A stretch of DNA of 64,000 bases from Roseibium sp. MMSF_3544 (GCF_030732845.1 NZ_JASHKA010000009.1:62001-126000); one strand, 5' to 3'; counted from the stretch's first letter, positions 54,959 to 63,932 are shown. The notes: generated by a model from the sequence alone, not told the origin. Program-made: numbers and translations.

Positions 54959-55918
54959 CTAGAAGCTTTGCGTCGGGCGGTCGAAGACGCGGCGGCCGAA
55001 GAGGCTGCCGGTCAGGTCGACCATCAGGCGCGCGGTCTTTCCGCGTTCGTCCAGGAACGGGTTGAGCTCGACGAGATCGAGTGACGTCACCAGACCGCTG
55101 TCATGCAGCAGTTCCATCACCAGGTGCGCTTCGCGAAAGGTCGTGCCACCCGGCACGGTGGTCCCAACGGCCGGCGCGATCTCCGGATCGAGAAAATCAA
55201 CGTCGAGGCTGACGTGAAGAAGACCGTTCGCTGCACGAACGCGGTCGAGGAACGGCCTCAAGAGGGTCGCGACACCGTCTTCATCGATACGGCGCATGTC
55301 ACTAACGCCCACACCATGGCTAAGCAGCATCTCGCGTTCAGCCGCATCGATGGAACGGACGCCCAGAATTTCAACGTTTTTCGGATCGACCGGATGTGCG
55401 AGCGGTGCCCCGAGCAACTCTTCAAAACCGGGAAGGCCGCACGCAAAGGCAAGGGGTGTTCCATGCAGATTGCCGCTGTCGGTACTGTCCAGCGTATGAA
55501 AGTCCGAGTGTGCGTCGAGCCACAGGACAAATAGCGGGCGGTTCAAAACCGCGGCGGCCTTGGCTTGACCCGACACGGTTCCCGCCGCCATGGCGTGGTC
55601 ACCGCCCAGGTAGATCGGGATTACAGGCTGCGTACCGAGGTCGGCGGCTTTCGCATGCAGCGCCCGTGTCCAGCCGGCATAGGATCTCAGGTTTTTCAGA
55701 ACGGGGTTCGTGGACGCTATATTGCCAACCGCTGCCTGTTGCAGATTGCCGTGATCGGTCACCGAATGACCGAGAGCCTGAAGCTGCTCCGCAAGTCCGG
55801 CGGTGCGGTAGGCATCCGGGCCCATCAGACAACCTTTCTGGCCGGCGCCATCGTCAACTGGCGCTCCGACAAGCGCAATCTGTCTGCTGGAATCGTTCAC
55901 TTCGCTCTCCGGGTTCAT
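54959..55918 (-). CDS. Arginase
   Basis: The 319-residue product is an arginase of the ureohydrolase family. The manganese ligands lie in GGDHAMAAG, DAHSDFHTLD and SLDVDFLDPEIAPAVG, and the C-terminal ELNPFLDERGKTA is present. It hydrolyses arginine to ornithine and urea. The ATG at 55918 has AGGGGA just upstream; the frame extends to 56017 but with unlike sequence. It is the first gene of a two-gene catabolic operon and divergent from an Lrp/AsnC gene. Confidence 0.95.
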   Translation of the reverse strand: MNPESEVNDSSRQIALVGAPVDDGAGQKGCLMGPDAYRTAGLAEQLQALGHSVTDHGNLQQAAVGNIASTNPVLKNLRSYAGWTRALHAKAADLGTQPVIPIYLGGDHAMAAGTVSGQAKAAAVLNRPLFVLWLDAHSDFHTLDSTDSGNLHGTPLAFACGLPGFEELLGAPLAHPVDPKNVEILGVRSIDAAEREMLLSHGVGVSDMRRIDEDGVATLLRPFLDRVRAANGLLHVSLDVDFLDPEIAPAVGTTVPGGTTFREAHLVMELLHDSGLVTSLDLVELNPFLDERGKTARLMVDLTGSLFGRRVFDRPTQSF

Positions 55919-55966
55919 CGTCCCCTGAATTGTGCGGATGCAGCGCGGCGGAGTAAATCCCAAGCA

Positions 55967-56016
55967 TTGATCAAAAGAGCAGCTCAATTTATCATTTTGA
56001 GAAGCTGAATTGATCA
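55967..56016. promoter_or_regulatory. Candidate operator of the arginase/Lrp divergon
   Basis: TTGATCA occurs at 55967-55973 and again at 56010-56016. Between them lie related blocks AGCTCAATT and GAAGCTGAATT around an AT-rich centre with an imperfect dyad (CTCAA / TTGAG). The second TTGATCA ends 11 bases before the regulator start and the first lies 49 bases before the arginase start. Position suits an Lrp-type binding region. Confidence 0.45.
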
Positions 56017-56026
56017 TGATGATAAA

Positions 56027-56467
56027 ATGGACGATCTGGATCTTCGATTAATCTCTTTGCTGCGCCATGATGGGCGTCAATCGGTTTCCGATTTGGCAAG
56101 TGCTCTGAAAGTTTCGCGCGCAACCGTCCGCTCGCGCATGGAAAAGCTTCAGGAAACCGGCGAAATCCTGGGCTATACAGCTGTTCTGCGAGACGACTGG
56201 CGGGACCTTCCGATCCGCGCGATCACCTTGCTGGTGGTGGCTGGCCACAACACGGATCCGGTGATCCGTGCCCTGAGCGCGATGACTGAAGTGCGGGCCA
56301 TTCACTCGACCAACGGCAAATGGGACCTCGTTCTGGACATCGCAACGAGAGATCTTGCGGCCTTTGACGATGCCCTCAACCGCATTCGCCTGATTGAAGG
56401 CATTACCGGCTCGGAAACCAACCTCCTTTTAAACACGCGGAAGGGGCCGGCAGTCCTGCCCGGCTAA
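56027..56467 (+). CDS. Lrp/AsnC family regulator of arginine catabolism
   Basis: The 146-residue product has the AsnC-type HTH (LDLRLISLLRHDGRQSVSDL then ASALKVSRATVRSRMEKLQE) and a RAM effector domain (about 65-140) with ITLLVVAGHNTDPVIRALSA. It probably senses an amino acid and controls the divergent arginase-cyclodeaminase operon. The effector (arginine or ornithine) is inferred from context. Confidence 0.9.
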   Translation: MDDLDLRLISLLRHDGRQSVSDLASALKVSRATVRSRMEKLQETGEILGYTAVLRDDWRDLPIRAITLLVVAGHNTDPVIRALSAMTEVRAIHSTNGKWDLVLDIATRDLAAFDDALNRIRLIEGITGSETNLLLNTRKGPAVLPG

Positions 56468-56552
56468 ATTTCTTCAGCTCTCGCAAATCGGGTCGCAAAG
56501 CTGTCTGTTGCCATCTAAATTCTTCTCAGGATGAATTACCGACGAGTTCGAG

Positions 56553-57470
56553 ATGACCAAGGCAATCGATCTTTCCAGTCTCACCCCCGGTCCGGAACCG
56601 ATTTCAGTCGGGGAAGAGGCAGCCGAAAACTATGCCGTCGTCCGGCAGACCCTTAAACGGATCACCGAGGACTGGCGCGAGCAACCGACGCTTGAACAGC
56701 TTGCCAAGGAAGCCGATCTGCAGCCGATCCAGTTGCAGCGCGTGTTTTCGCGCTGGGCCGGCCTGACGCCGAAACAGTTTCTTCAGGCAATCACTCTGGA
56801 TCATGCCAAGGCACTCCTGCGGGACAGTGCAAGTGTTCTGGATGCGTCCTACGAGGTCGGCCTTTCCGGATCTTCGCGCCTGCACGATCTCTTTATCACC
56901 CACGAGGCCATGACACCCGGCGACTACCGGGCGCGGGGCGAGGGGCTGCAGATTGCCTATGGCTTCCATCCGTCTCCTTTCGGTCAGGTCTTGATCATGG
57001 CGACCGATAAAGGCCTGGCAGGTCTCGGCTTTGCGGATCCCGGCGAGGAGCAGGCGGCTCTTGAGGACATGTGTGAACGCTGGCCGTCGGCTAAGTTCGT
57101 TCATGACCAGGACGCGACGTTCACTTATGCGCAACGTGTCTTCGATCCGGAAAAATGGCAGGAAGATCAGCCGCTTAACGTGGTGATGATCGGTACGGAT
57201 TTTGAGATCCGGGTCTGGCAGACGCTTTTGAAAATCCCGATGGGTCAGGCAACAACCTATTCGGATGTTGCCGCGGCGATCGGCAAGCCGAAAGCGTCGC
57301 GGGCGGTCGGAACTGCCGTTGGACGGAACCCGATTTCCTTTGTCGTTCCATGCCATAGAGTGCTGGCGAAAGGCGGCAAAATCGGCGGCTACCACTGGGG
57401 CCTCACCCGCAAACGCGCCATTCTTGGATGGGAAACGGGGCTGTCAGGACCGGTTCTGGAGTGTGTTTAG
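56553..57470 (+). CDS. HTH-Ogt fusion: AraC-type regulator with O6-alkylguanine-DNA alkyltransferase
   Basis: The 305-residue product has an AraC-type helix-turn-helix (about 30-128) with LAKEADLQPIQLQRVFSRWA and LRDSASVLDASYEVGLSGSS. An Ogt domain (about 135-300) has its acceptor Cys in VPCHRVLAK and helix motif VASAIGKPKASRAVG-like AAIGKPKASRAVGTAVGRNP. It repairs O6-alkylguanine and O4-alkylthymine. Classical Ada also has an N-terminal zinc domain that senses methyl phosphotriesters; that domain is absent here. It stands alone and is followed by the second GC-rich repeat. Confidence 0.93.
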   Translation: MTKAIDLSSLTPGPEPISVGEEAAENYAVVRQTLKRITEDWREQPTLEQLAKEADLQPIQLQRVFSRWAGLTPKQFLQAITLDHAKALLRDSASVLDASYEVGLSGSSRLHDLFITHEAMTPGDYRARGEGLQIAYGFHPSPFGQVLIMATDKGLAGLGFADPGEEQAALEDMCERWPSAKFVHDQDATFTYAQRVFDPEKWQEDQPLNVVMIGTDFEIRVWQTLLKIPMGQATTYSDVAAAIGKPKASRAVGTAVGRNPISFVVPCHRVLAKGGKIGGYHWGLTRKRAILGWETGLSGPVLECV

Positions 57471-57566
57471 AAAACCCGGTTCAAAGACTGACGCTGGATA
57501 TCGACGGTTCGGAGGAAGCAAGGCCAAGAGGCGGGCGTCGGAGGATCGGTTCCATTTCGTATTAGA

Positions 57567-57725
57567 CCCCCACCCCTAACCCCTCCCCACAAGGGGGAGG
57601 GGGACTCCCCTGAAGAGGGCGCAAATCATGTACTCCATACAGAAAGACGTATTTGAAGCAAAAACTTGAACTCAAGCACGAGAGAATTGCCCTCCCCCTT
57701 GTGGGGAGGGGTTAGGGGTGGGGGT
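57567..57725. repeat. GC-rich long inverted repeat, copy 2
   Basis: The arm at 57567-57604 matches 28937-28974 and the arm at 57690-57725 matches 29057-29093. The centre between the arms is different. It lies between the HTH-Ogt gene and a leftward DUF559 gene. Confidence 0.8.
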
Positions 57726-57727
57726 AC

Positions 57728-58093
57728 CTACGCATCCAGCTCGAGCCTTCGCCTGATATCCGAAACGACCCCTTCCAGGTTTTCGCTGACATCAACAGGC
57801 GAGTATCGGATCACGTCGAAGCCTTGTGATCGAAGCCAAGTGTCGCGTTTCTCATCGTGGGCAATCCGGTCAGGCAATGCGTGAACGTCGCCGTCGATTT
57901 CGATGACCAATTTCCTTGTGAAAATTGCAAAATCGACCACGTAGGGTCCGATCGGTGCCTGTCTACGAACACGGATTCCATCCGATTTCAGTTCGCGCAG
58001 CGCACGCCAAAGAGCCTTCTCCCCACTTGTCTGGTCCAGTCTCAGACTTTGCGCAAGGCGCCTGGTTTTCTCCGTGATATGGGTCGGCGACAC
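57728..58093 (-). CDS. DUF559 family endonuclease-like protein
   Basis: The 121-residue product is a DUF559 protein (very-short-patch-repair-like fold). It has ARSLRLDQTSGEKALWRALRE-type N terminus (SGEKALWRALRELKSDG), VDFAIFTRKLVIEIDGDVH with a catalytic-looking E/D pair, and RDTWLRSQGFDVIRYSPVDV. Stand-alone members are common and mostly uncharacterised. Its start is 16 bp from the end of the secreted protein gene upstream. Confidence 0.88.
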   Translation of the reverse strand: MSPTHITEKTRRLAQSLRLDQTSGEKALWRALRELKSDGIRVRRQAPIGPYVVDFAIFTRKLVIEIDGDVHALPDRIAHDEKRDTWLRSQGFDVIRYSPVDVSENLEGVVSDIRRRLELDA

Positions 58094-58108
58094 GTCGCAG
58101 ACGTCCGC

Positions 58109-59368
58109 CTAGTCCACCGGACCATCCGGCATGGGATAGTTTCCTGTGATTTCCCAGCCGAAGGAGGCGAGGCGTTCGGCGGCCATTGGGGTCAGGTCTC
58201 CGGTGATCAGGAAATCGACACCGGTCGGCGGAAACGGCAGTCCGGCCATGCCTTCGTGGAGCGAGGAGAACATCTGCGCAACGGACTGGGTCCAGGAGAC
58301 CATATCGAGCGGCAGAACGACGGCGGCCAATCCGTCACGGCGGATTGCGATGGGCAAGCCGTTCACCTCCCGGATCTGTCCAAGACCCGAAACGGTGCGG
58401 TTATAGGTTTCCAGAAGCACGACGCGGCGGAGCTGGAAATAGGCAATGTCCCGGCTTTCGGCGTCGGCCACCTTGGCGGCGATCAGGTCGAGTTCCTGAA
58501 CACCCGGCATGGCCTGCAGCTGGTAGGCAATCGCCACTTTTTCCGATGCGGTGTAAAACGGATTTTCCGCAATACGGGTGACTGTCTGTTCCGAAACACC
58601 GGCCGAGCGCAAGGTCTCTGCTGTCCGCTCGGCCAGTTCAGCCGGCGTGCTGTCAACGATCAGCGTCCGGAAATTGTCCGCCTGTCGTGCCGCCCCGACG
58701 ATCATGCCGCCCGGCAGCAGGGCTGTGATGGCAGTGACGGTCCAGCTTCCGGCGGTGGTTACGCTCGCGGTTTCGTTCAGCTTTTCCGACAGCGGTTTGT
58801 AAAACGTATAGGGATCGACGCCCAGCTCGACCGCGAGTTCGCGTTCCGCGCGCGCCTGCCCGGTGATTGCCTTTGCAAGTTCAGCCGGGGAGCCGCCCTT
58901 GCCTGTCACCGCTTCTTCGACGCCCTTGCCCAGCCGGCTGAACATGCGACCGACGCCAGACACGGTGCTCTTTGCGGTTCCGACCGGATCGGTCACCGTG
59001 CTTTCGACGAAATCGACCGGTTTCTTCGCGGCCTGCTTCAACCCGTCCAGAAAGCTGGCATCATTCTTGAGCCCCTCCAGGGCGATCAGAACCTTGATCT
59101 CCGCGAGCCTGAGTTTTAGGAGGCCGTCACCTTCGATCTGTTCGACACCCAGATCGGTTTGCAATTGGTAGATGCGCAGGAACCCGTCGCTTCGAACAGG
59201 AGACAGCACCGCATACCCAGGCCCGTTTTCCTTGCCGTCAAGGACGACCGCCGGATCCTGCTCCGGCGGTGTTTCATACTGTTCGGAAAGGGAAAACGCC
59301 GGAGCGGCGCCAAAAACAACACCGAGCAGCAGAGTTGCTGCTGCGGTAGAATTGAAGAAAGTGCGCAT
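58109..59368 (-). CDS. Secreted protein of unknown function (419 aa)
   Basis: I do not recognise the family with confidence. The product opens with a signal peptide (MRTFFNSTAAATLLLGVVFG, cleavage near APAFSLSE at 25). The mature part has EQIEGDGLLKLRLAEIKVLI, a helical stretch (KKPVDFVESTVTDPVGTAKS) with possible amphipathic character, one hydrophobic segment WTVTAITALLPGGMIVGA, and a C-terminal region with VVLPLDMVSWTQSVAQMFSS. It lacks cysteine-rich or enzyme motifs. AAGGAG lies 9 bases upstream of the chosen ATG; the frame is open to 59503. It lies between folC and the DUF559 gene. Confidence 0.8.
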   Translation of the reverse strand: MRTFFNSTAAATLLLGVVFGAAPAFSLSEQYETPPEQDPAVVLDGKENGPGYAVLSPVRSDGFLRIYQLQTDLGVEQIEGDGLLKLRLAEIKVLIALEGLKNDASFLDGLKQAAKKPVDFVESTVTDPVGTAKSTVSGVGRMFSRLGKGVEEAVTGKGGSPAELAKAITGQARAERELAVELGVDPYTFYKPLSEKLNETASVTTAGSWTVTAITALLPGGMIVGAARQADNFRTLIVDSTPAELAERTAETLRSAGVSEQTVTRIAENPFYTASEKVAIAYQLQAMPGVQELDLIAAKVADAESRDIAYFQLRRVVLLETYNRTVSGLGQIREVNGLPIAIRRDGLAAVVLPLDMVSWTQSVAQMFSSLHEGMAGLPFPPTGVDFLITGDLTPMAAERLASFGWEITGNYPMPDGPVD

Positions 59369-59403
59369 CCCAAAGGACTCCTTAAGGCAGCCCCGGCAGT
59401 GCG

Positions 59404-60795
59404 TCAGTCCGGAGCGGTGCCGTTCCGTGCCAAGGCTTCGCCGGCGAGATAGAGGGAACCGCAGATCAGAATTCTCGGCGGTTCGCCATCCCTTTCGGCA
59501 CAAGCTGCCACATCTTCCAGCGCTGCGTCCAGTGATGGAAACGGCGTTGCTTCAAGGCCCGCGCAGCGCGCAAGGTCCGCAAGCTCTTCCGGCGACCGGG
59601 CGGTCGCGGTCGAAGATATCGGTACGGTCCCAACATGGCGCACGAGCCCGTCAAACGGACGGAAGAAGCCAATCGGGTCCTTGGTCGTCAGCATTCCCGA
59701 AACAAGATAAAGCGGCCGCGGCAGTCGTTCTTCCTGTTCGCCCATGAACTGGGCGACCGAAACGCCAGCGCCGGGATTGTGGCCACCATCAATCCAGACC
59801 TCTGCGCCCTCCGGGCACAGGTCCAGAAGCAGGCCATGTGTGATCGGCTGCAGGCGCCCGGGCCAGTTGACCGACTTCAGGCCCCTTGCGATCGTGTCGT
59901 CGTCCGGCAGCAGGCCGGCCGCCTTGAGGGCGGCGAGCGCAAGGCCCGCATTCTCGTATTGGTGACTGCCGCCAAGAACCGGCAGTGGCAGGTCGATCAG
60001 GCCGTCATCGTCCTGAAAGGTCATCCGGCCCTGATCCGGCGAATTGACGAAGTCCTGCCCGCTGATCCGGAGCGGCGACCGGCCGCGTGCGGCCTGGCGG
60101 ATAATCGGCGGTTGCGCTTCTTCGGGCTGCACAGCGCAGATGACCGGAATACCGGGCTTGATGATCCCGGCCTTTTCCGCAGCGATGACGCCAAGATCGT
60201 CACCCAGGAACTTTTCATGATCCATGGAAACGGGCGTGATCACGGTTGCGACGGGAGCGTCGATCACGTTGGTGGCGTCCAGGCGCCCGCCGAGGCCGAC
60301 TTCAAGAAGCAGTATGTCTGCAGGGTGCTCTGCAAAGATCAGCAGCGCTGCGGCCGTGGTGATTTCAAAAAACGTGATCTCTTCGCCGTTATTGGCTTCT
60401 TCGCAGCGGTGAAGCGCATCGTAGAGAACCGGATCGGACACGAACTTTCCGTCCGTGCCGACGCGGATGCGTTCATTGAAGGAAACCAGGTGAGGTGACG
60501 TATAAACGTGACACCTCTTGCCGTCCGCTTCCAGAATGGCGCGCATAGTGGCGGTAACGGACCCCTTGCCGTTGGTGCCGGCGACATGGATCACCGGCGG
60601 CAAGCGCTGCTCGGGATTGCCCAGCGCCGAGAGCAAACGGTGCATGCGCCCGAGCGAGAGATCAATCTCCTTGGGGTGCAACGCCAGGAGCCTATCCAGG
60701 ATTGTCGTTATCTGATCCAAGGCGCTCTCCGAAGAGCCGTCTCTTTTCGTTTGTGTCTGATTACCGGCTTTACGGGAAGGGCGCCCGCTTGACAA
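59404..60795 (-). CDS. folC: Dihydrofolate/folylpolyglutamate synthase
   Basis: The 463-residue product has the Mur-ligase-like ATP site HVAGTNGKGSVTATMRAILE, FNERIRVGTDGKFVSDPVLY, LLEVGLGGRLDATNV and SMDHEKFLGDDLG. It adds glutamate to dihydropteroate and folates. The N terminus is about 25 residues longer than usual; a TTG at 60720 (LDQITTIL) is an alternative start. It is downstream of accD, in the order accD-folC typical of the order. Confidence 0.95.
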   Translation of the reverse strand: MSSGRPSRKAGNQTQTKRDGSSESALDQITTILDRLLALHPKEIDLSLGRMHRLLSALGNPEQRLPPVIHVAGTNGKGSVTATMRAILEADGKRCHVYTSPHLVSFNERIRVGTDGKFVSDPVLYDALHRCEEANNGEEITFFEITTAAALLIFAEHPADILLLEVGLGGRLDATNVIDAPVATVITPVSMDHEKFLGDDLGVIAAEKAGIIKPGIPVICAVQPEEAQPPIIRQAARGRSPLRISGQDFVNSPDQGRMTFQDDDGLIDLPLPVLGGSHQYENAGLALAALKAAGLLPDDDTIARGLKSVNWPGRLQPITHGLLLDLCPEGAEVWIDGGHNPGAGVSVAQFMGEQEERLPRPLYLVSGMLTTKDPIGFFRPFDGLVRHVGTVPISSTATARSPEELADLARCAGLEATPFPSLDAALEDVAACAERDGEPPRILICGSLYLAGEALARNGTAPD

Positions 60796-60874
60796 GCAGG
60801 CCTCATGGTTTTGTCCCTATAGGCCTTGTCCGCGACATTTTCGGGAAAATCTCAAGCGCTTGTCCTGTGGTGTC

Positions 60875-61849
60875 TCAGCTCGCCGGTTCCGTTACCTTGG
60901 CGTCCTGGTCATCGGCAGGTGCGTCTTCTGCGGGCTCGTCCGCGCTCGTTTCATCAGCCTCGTCATCCGGCTTCGGTGCCTCGAGCTTCGGCAGCTCTAC
61001 TTCGCGCTTCATCAGGATGCCGCAAATCCTGGCGATCGTCTCTTTCAGCTCCTGACGCGGCACCACCATGTCGATCATGCCGTGATCGAGCAGGTACTCT
61101 GCGGTCTGGAAATCTTCCGGCAGCTGTTCGCGAACCGTTTGTTCGATGACCCGGCGCCCGGCAAAACCGATCTGCGCACCAGGCTCTGCGATATGAACGT
61201 CGCCCAACATTGCGTAAGAAGCGGAAACCCCCCCGGTGGTCGGGTTGGTCAGAACAACAACATAGGGAAGCCCTGCTTCCCGCAGCATCTGGACGCCAAC
61301 CGTGGTCCGCGGCATTTGCATCAGCGAAAGGATGCCTTCCTGCATGCGTGCGCCGCCTGATGCGGCAAACATGACGAATGGTGTCCCGTCCTCAACTGCT
61401 TTCATCATACCGGCAAGGATAGCCTCGCCTGCAGCCATGCCCAGCGATCCGGCCACGAAGTCGAAGTTCTGAACAGCAATGGTCATGGCCATGCCGTTGA
61501 CCTTGCCCTGGGCAACCAGGATGGCCTCGTCCTCACCGGACTTGGCCCTGGCTTCTTTCAGGCGGTCGGTATAGCGCTTGGAATCGCGGAACTTGTGCGG
61601 GTCTGCATGAACTTCCGGCGTTTCAATGTCAGTGTACTCGGCATCGTCGAAAAAGGCTTCGACACGCTTGCGCGCCGGCATGCGCATGTGGTGACCGGAG
61701 TTCGGTATCACCCAAAGATTGGCTTCCAGGTCCCGGTGAAACACCATTTCGCCGGTCTCAGGATCCTTGATCCAGAGATTCTCGGGAACCTCGCGCTTCT
61801 TCCAGAGGTCGCGGATCTTGGGGCGTACGATAGAGTTGATCCAGTTCAC
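60875..61849 (-). CDS. accD: Acetyl-CoA carboxylase carboxyltransferase, beta subunit
   Basis: The 324-residue product is AccD. The crotonase-like core has [40 protein letters not shown] and [19 protein letters not shown]. The N-terminal zinc ribbon is degenerate: all four cysteines of E. coli AccD are replaced ([20 protein letters not shown] then [15 protein letters not shown]). Relatives in this order have lost most of them too. An acidic tail (about 295-324, [20 protein letters not shown]) is extra to the enzyme core. It carboxylates acetyl-CoA with AccA. It is followed by folC and preceded by trpA. Confidence 0.95.
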   Translation of the reverse strand: MNWINSIVRPKIRDLWKKREVPENLWIKDPETGEMVFHRDLEANLWVIPNSGHHMRMPARKRVEAFFDDAEYTDIETPEVHADPHKFRDSKRYTDRLKEARAKSGEDEAILVAQGKVNGMAMTIAVQNFDFVAGSLGMAAGEAILAGMMKAVEDGTPFVMFAASGGARMQEGILSLMQMPRTTVGVQMLREAGLPYVVVLTNPTTGGVSASYAMLGDVHIAEPGAQIGFAGRRVIEQTVREQLPEDFQTAEYLLDHGMIDMVVPRQELKETIARICGILMKREVELPKLEAPKPDDEADETSADEPAEDAPADDQDAKVTEPAS

Positions 61850-61945
61850 GTCAAACGCGTCCGTTTACTCGAGTAATGACCAGGGCGGCGGCCCTCGGCG
61901 GAGATATGGGGTCCGCCAGCAATCCTTCAATTCAAACAGCCCGAC

Positions 61946-62779
61946 TTAGCTTGAGCGGGCTCTCGCGCAGCCCGCAGCCAGATCGGTCACCACATCAACA
62001 ACGGCCTTGACGGTTTGCCCGGTTGCTTTGCCGGCCTCATCCAGACTGTCCCGAATGGCATTCACAAGGACCGAACCGACGACAACGCCGTCAGCGTCCT
62101 TGCCGATGACCGCGGCCTGATCCGCGGTTTTCACGCCGAACCCAACGGCAACCGGGAGATCGGTGTGGCCCTTGATGCGGTTAACGGCTGCCGTTACCCG
62201 GCCCGTATCCGCAATATTGGCACCCGTGATGCCGGTGACGGAGACGTAATAGACGAAACCGGAAGTGTTGGCCAGAACGGCCGGCAAACGCTTGTCATCG
62301 GTGGTGGGGGTTGCAAGACGAATGAAATTGAGCCCGGCATCCAGTGCCGGAATACAGAATTCATCGTCAGCTTCTGCCGGGAGGTCGACAATGATGAATC
62401 CGTCGACGCCGGCATCCTTGGCAACCTTGGCGAATTTCTTCGGATCGCGGACGTAGATCGGATTGTAGTAACCCATCAAGATGATCGGCGTGTCCTGGTC
62501 CCGCTCGCGGAACCGGCGCACCATCTCCAGGGTTTTGTCCATGGTCTGGCCAGCGGCAAGCGCACGCTGGTTGCCAAGCTGGATTGGAACGCCTTCCGCC
62601 ATTGGATCGGAAAACGGCATACCGAGCTCGATCACGTCGGCGCCGGCTTCCGGAAGCGCGTTCAAAACCGCCTGGGATGTCTCCAGATCGGGATCACCTG
62701 CGGTCACAAAAGTCACCAAGGCAGGCCGGCCTGCGTCGGCACAGGCCTTAAAGCGGCGATCAATACGCGTTTCCGTCAT
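61946..62779 (-). CDS. trpA: Tryptophan synthase alpha chain
   Basis: The 277-residue barrel has the catalytic Glu/Asp segments [20 protein letters not shown] and [13 protein letters not shown], and the C-terminal [20 protein letters not shown] with the phosphate-binding loop VVGSVLVN. It cleaves indole-glycerol phosphate and works with TrpB, whose gene ends at 63933 rather than adjoining this one. accD follows at 97 bp. Confidence 0.97.
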   Translation of the reverse strand: MTETRIDRRFKACADAGRPALVTFVTAGDPDLETSQAVLNALPEAGADVIELGMPFSDPMAEGVPIQLGNQRALAAGQTMDKTLEMVRRFRERDQDTPIILMGYYNPIYVRDPKKFAKVAKDAGVDGFIIVDLPAEADDEFCIPALDAGLNFIRLATPTTDDKRLPAVLANTSGFVYYVSVTGITGANIADTGRVTAAVNRIKGHTDLPVAVGFGVKTADQAAVIGKDADGVVVGSVLVNAIRDSLDEAGKATGQTVKAVVDVVTDLAAGCARARSS

Positions 62780-62881
62780 GCAGCTTCACCCCTGCCGCGC
62801 AACACGCGGCCGTTCATGTCAACTTAAACTCAGTGCGATGTAGGGGAGCGGGCAAGCGGATGTCAATCAAGATCGTACCAA

Positions 62882-62941
62882 ACGGGCAAGATGCCCGTCA
62901 GACGATCGTTTGCGCGACGGGAACCTGGCCGCACGGCCAGG
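62882..62941 (-). terminator. Two hairpins after the DUF1127 gene
   Basis: CCTGGCC-GCAC-GGCCAGG (62924-62941) and ACGGGCA-AGA-TGCCCGT (62882-62898) are perfect stems just after the DUF1127 stop on the minus strand. No long T-run follows, so termination is probable but not sure. Confidence 0.45.
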
Positions 62942-62950
62942 CTCATCGGT

Positions 62951-63118
62951 TCAGCGCTTGAAGTGCTTGTTAAAGGTGTAGCTGGAGATGTCTGAGCGAT
63001 CCAGACCAAGCTGCGCAAGTTCGCTGGTGTTCATCCGGTTCAGGCGTTCGAACTCGTTCGCTGCGCGACGAGCAGAGCGGATGTCGCGGACAAAACCTGT
63101 CAGAAGATCGAATTTCAT
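62951..63118 (-). CDS. DUF1127 small protein (55 aa)
   Basis: The frame encodes 55 residues: MKFDLLTGFVRDIRSARRAA, then NEFERLNRMNTSELAQLGLD and RSDISSYTFNKHFKR. The RL.RM...EL..LG..RSDI pattern is the DUF1127 signature. In other alphaproteobacteria such proteins bind RNA and affect stress and phosphate responses, and they are often strongly expressed. AAGGG lies about 9 bases upstream of the ATG. It lies in the gap between trpB and trpA, divergent from a second small gene. Confidence 0.9.
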   Translation of the reverse strand: MKFDLLTGFVRDIRSARRAANEFERLNRMNTSELAQLGLDRSDISSYTFNKHFKR

Positions 63119-63377
63119 ATCGTTTTCCCTTCATGTCAGATGGACGACTTTGTGGTCCGCCGTCCGTGTCCGAACTTCAACATAAACATTGTTGCAGTGC
63201 ACACAACCGATCGAATTGCATTGCTGCCCTGTCCCTGCGGAATAGCTGGCCAGCGGGACTTGCGGCGTCGATCTCGCGAAATGCATAGCTGGCTTAGCTG
63301 ATGTGCAGATTTTGCAGCTTCCAAAGTGCACAAAGTGCGCTTATGTTGAGACACCAACAAGAACAAAGGAGCTGAAA

Positions 63378-63599
63378 ATGGCCCATTCGCTTTTCGAGCC
63401 TGCTCCCAAACCGCTGCACGAAAAAATCTGGCAGCGGGTCAGGGACCTCAATCTCGGCGCGACCCCACGGGAGATCGCTCATACGGATCCTGCATTACTG
63501 AAACAGGCCGAAACCCTGGACGCTCGCGGCCGTCAGCAACTTTTGCAGGCCGCGCTAACGACCAAGCCGATCGCACCAAATGGAGCCGGACGCCGCTGA
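63378..63599 (+). CDS. Small hypothetical protein (73 aa)
   Basis: The product opens MAHSLFEPAPKPLHEKIWQR and ends with PIAPNGAGRR. The middle is helical (EKIWQRVRDLNLGATPREIA, LLKQAETLDARGRQQLLQAA). I do not recognise it firmly, but the size, basic tail and placement next to DUF1127 suggest a related small regulatory protein. AAGGAG lies 6 bases upstream of the ATG. The gene is divergent from DUF1127 across a 259-bp gap. A GCCGG/CCGGC stem followed by TTTTG lies over its end. Confidence 0.65.
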   Translation: MAHSLFEPAPKPLHEKIWQRVRDLNLGATPREIAHTDPALLKQAETLDARGRQQLLQAALTTKPIAPNGAGRR

Positions 63600-63710
63600 T
63601 GCCCGGCTTTTGTTGAATTGGTCTTGCCAGCCCAATCGGTGGCTTTAAAGACTTTTTCGTCAACTCACCTGGCTACGTTCAGATTGAACGTCAGGGTAGC
63701 CCACAAGCCC

Positions 63711-63822
63711 CGTCATTGCCGGACCTGATCCGGCAATCCATGCCGTGCACTCGCGCCAAAAGTATGTTCTCCAAGCCGGAAGGGTCGCGGCATGGGTCCC
63801 ATGGTCAAGCCATGGGACGACC
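63711..63822. repeat. Palindromic element related to the 16.7-kb MITE-like repeat
   Basis: The stretch contains CGTCATTGCCGGACCTGATC with a GCCGGACC/GATCCGGC dyad and later CATGGGTCCCATGGTCAAGC. The ends CGTC and GACG are inverted. It fits the 112-bp length of the element at 16651-16762 but has diverged. It accounts for most of the 333-bp gap before trpB, with the terminator below. Confidence 0.55.
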
Positions 63823-63878
63823 GACAAAACACTACGATCGAAGCACCGCAGACCAGCCGTACGCGCCAGTTTGTTAAC

Positions 63879-63910
63879 AAAAAAGCCGCGCCCTTATCAG
63901 GACGCGGTTT
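63879..63910 (-). terminator. Terminator of trpB
   Basis: On the minus strand AAACCGCGTCC pairs with GGGCGCGGCTT around TGATAA and is followed by six T residues. It lies 22 bases after the trpB stop. Confidence 0.8.
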
Positions 63911-63932
63911 CGTTTGTTCCAGCTGATCCGGT

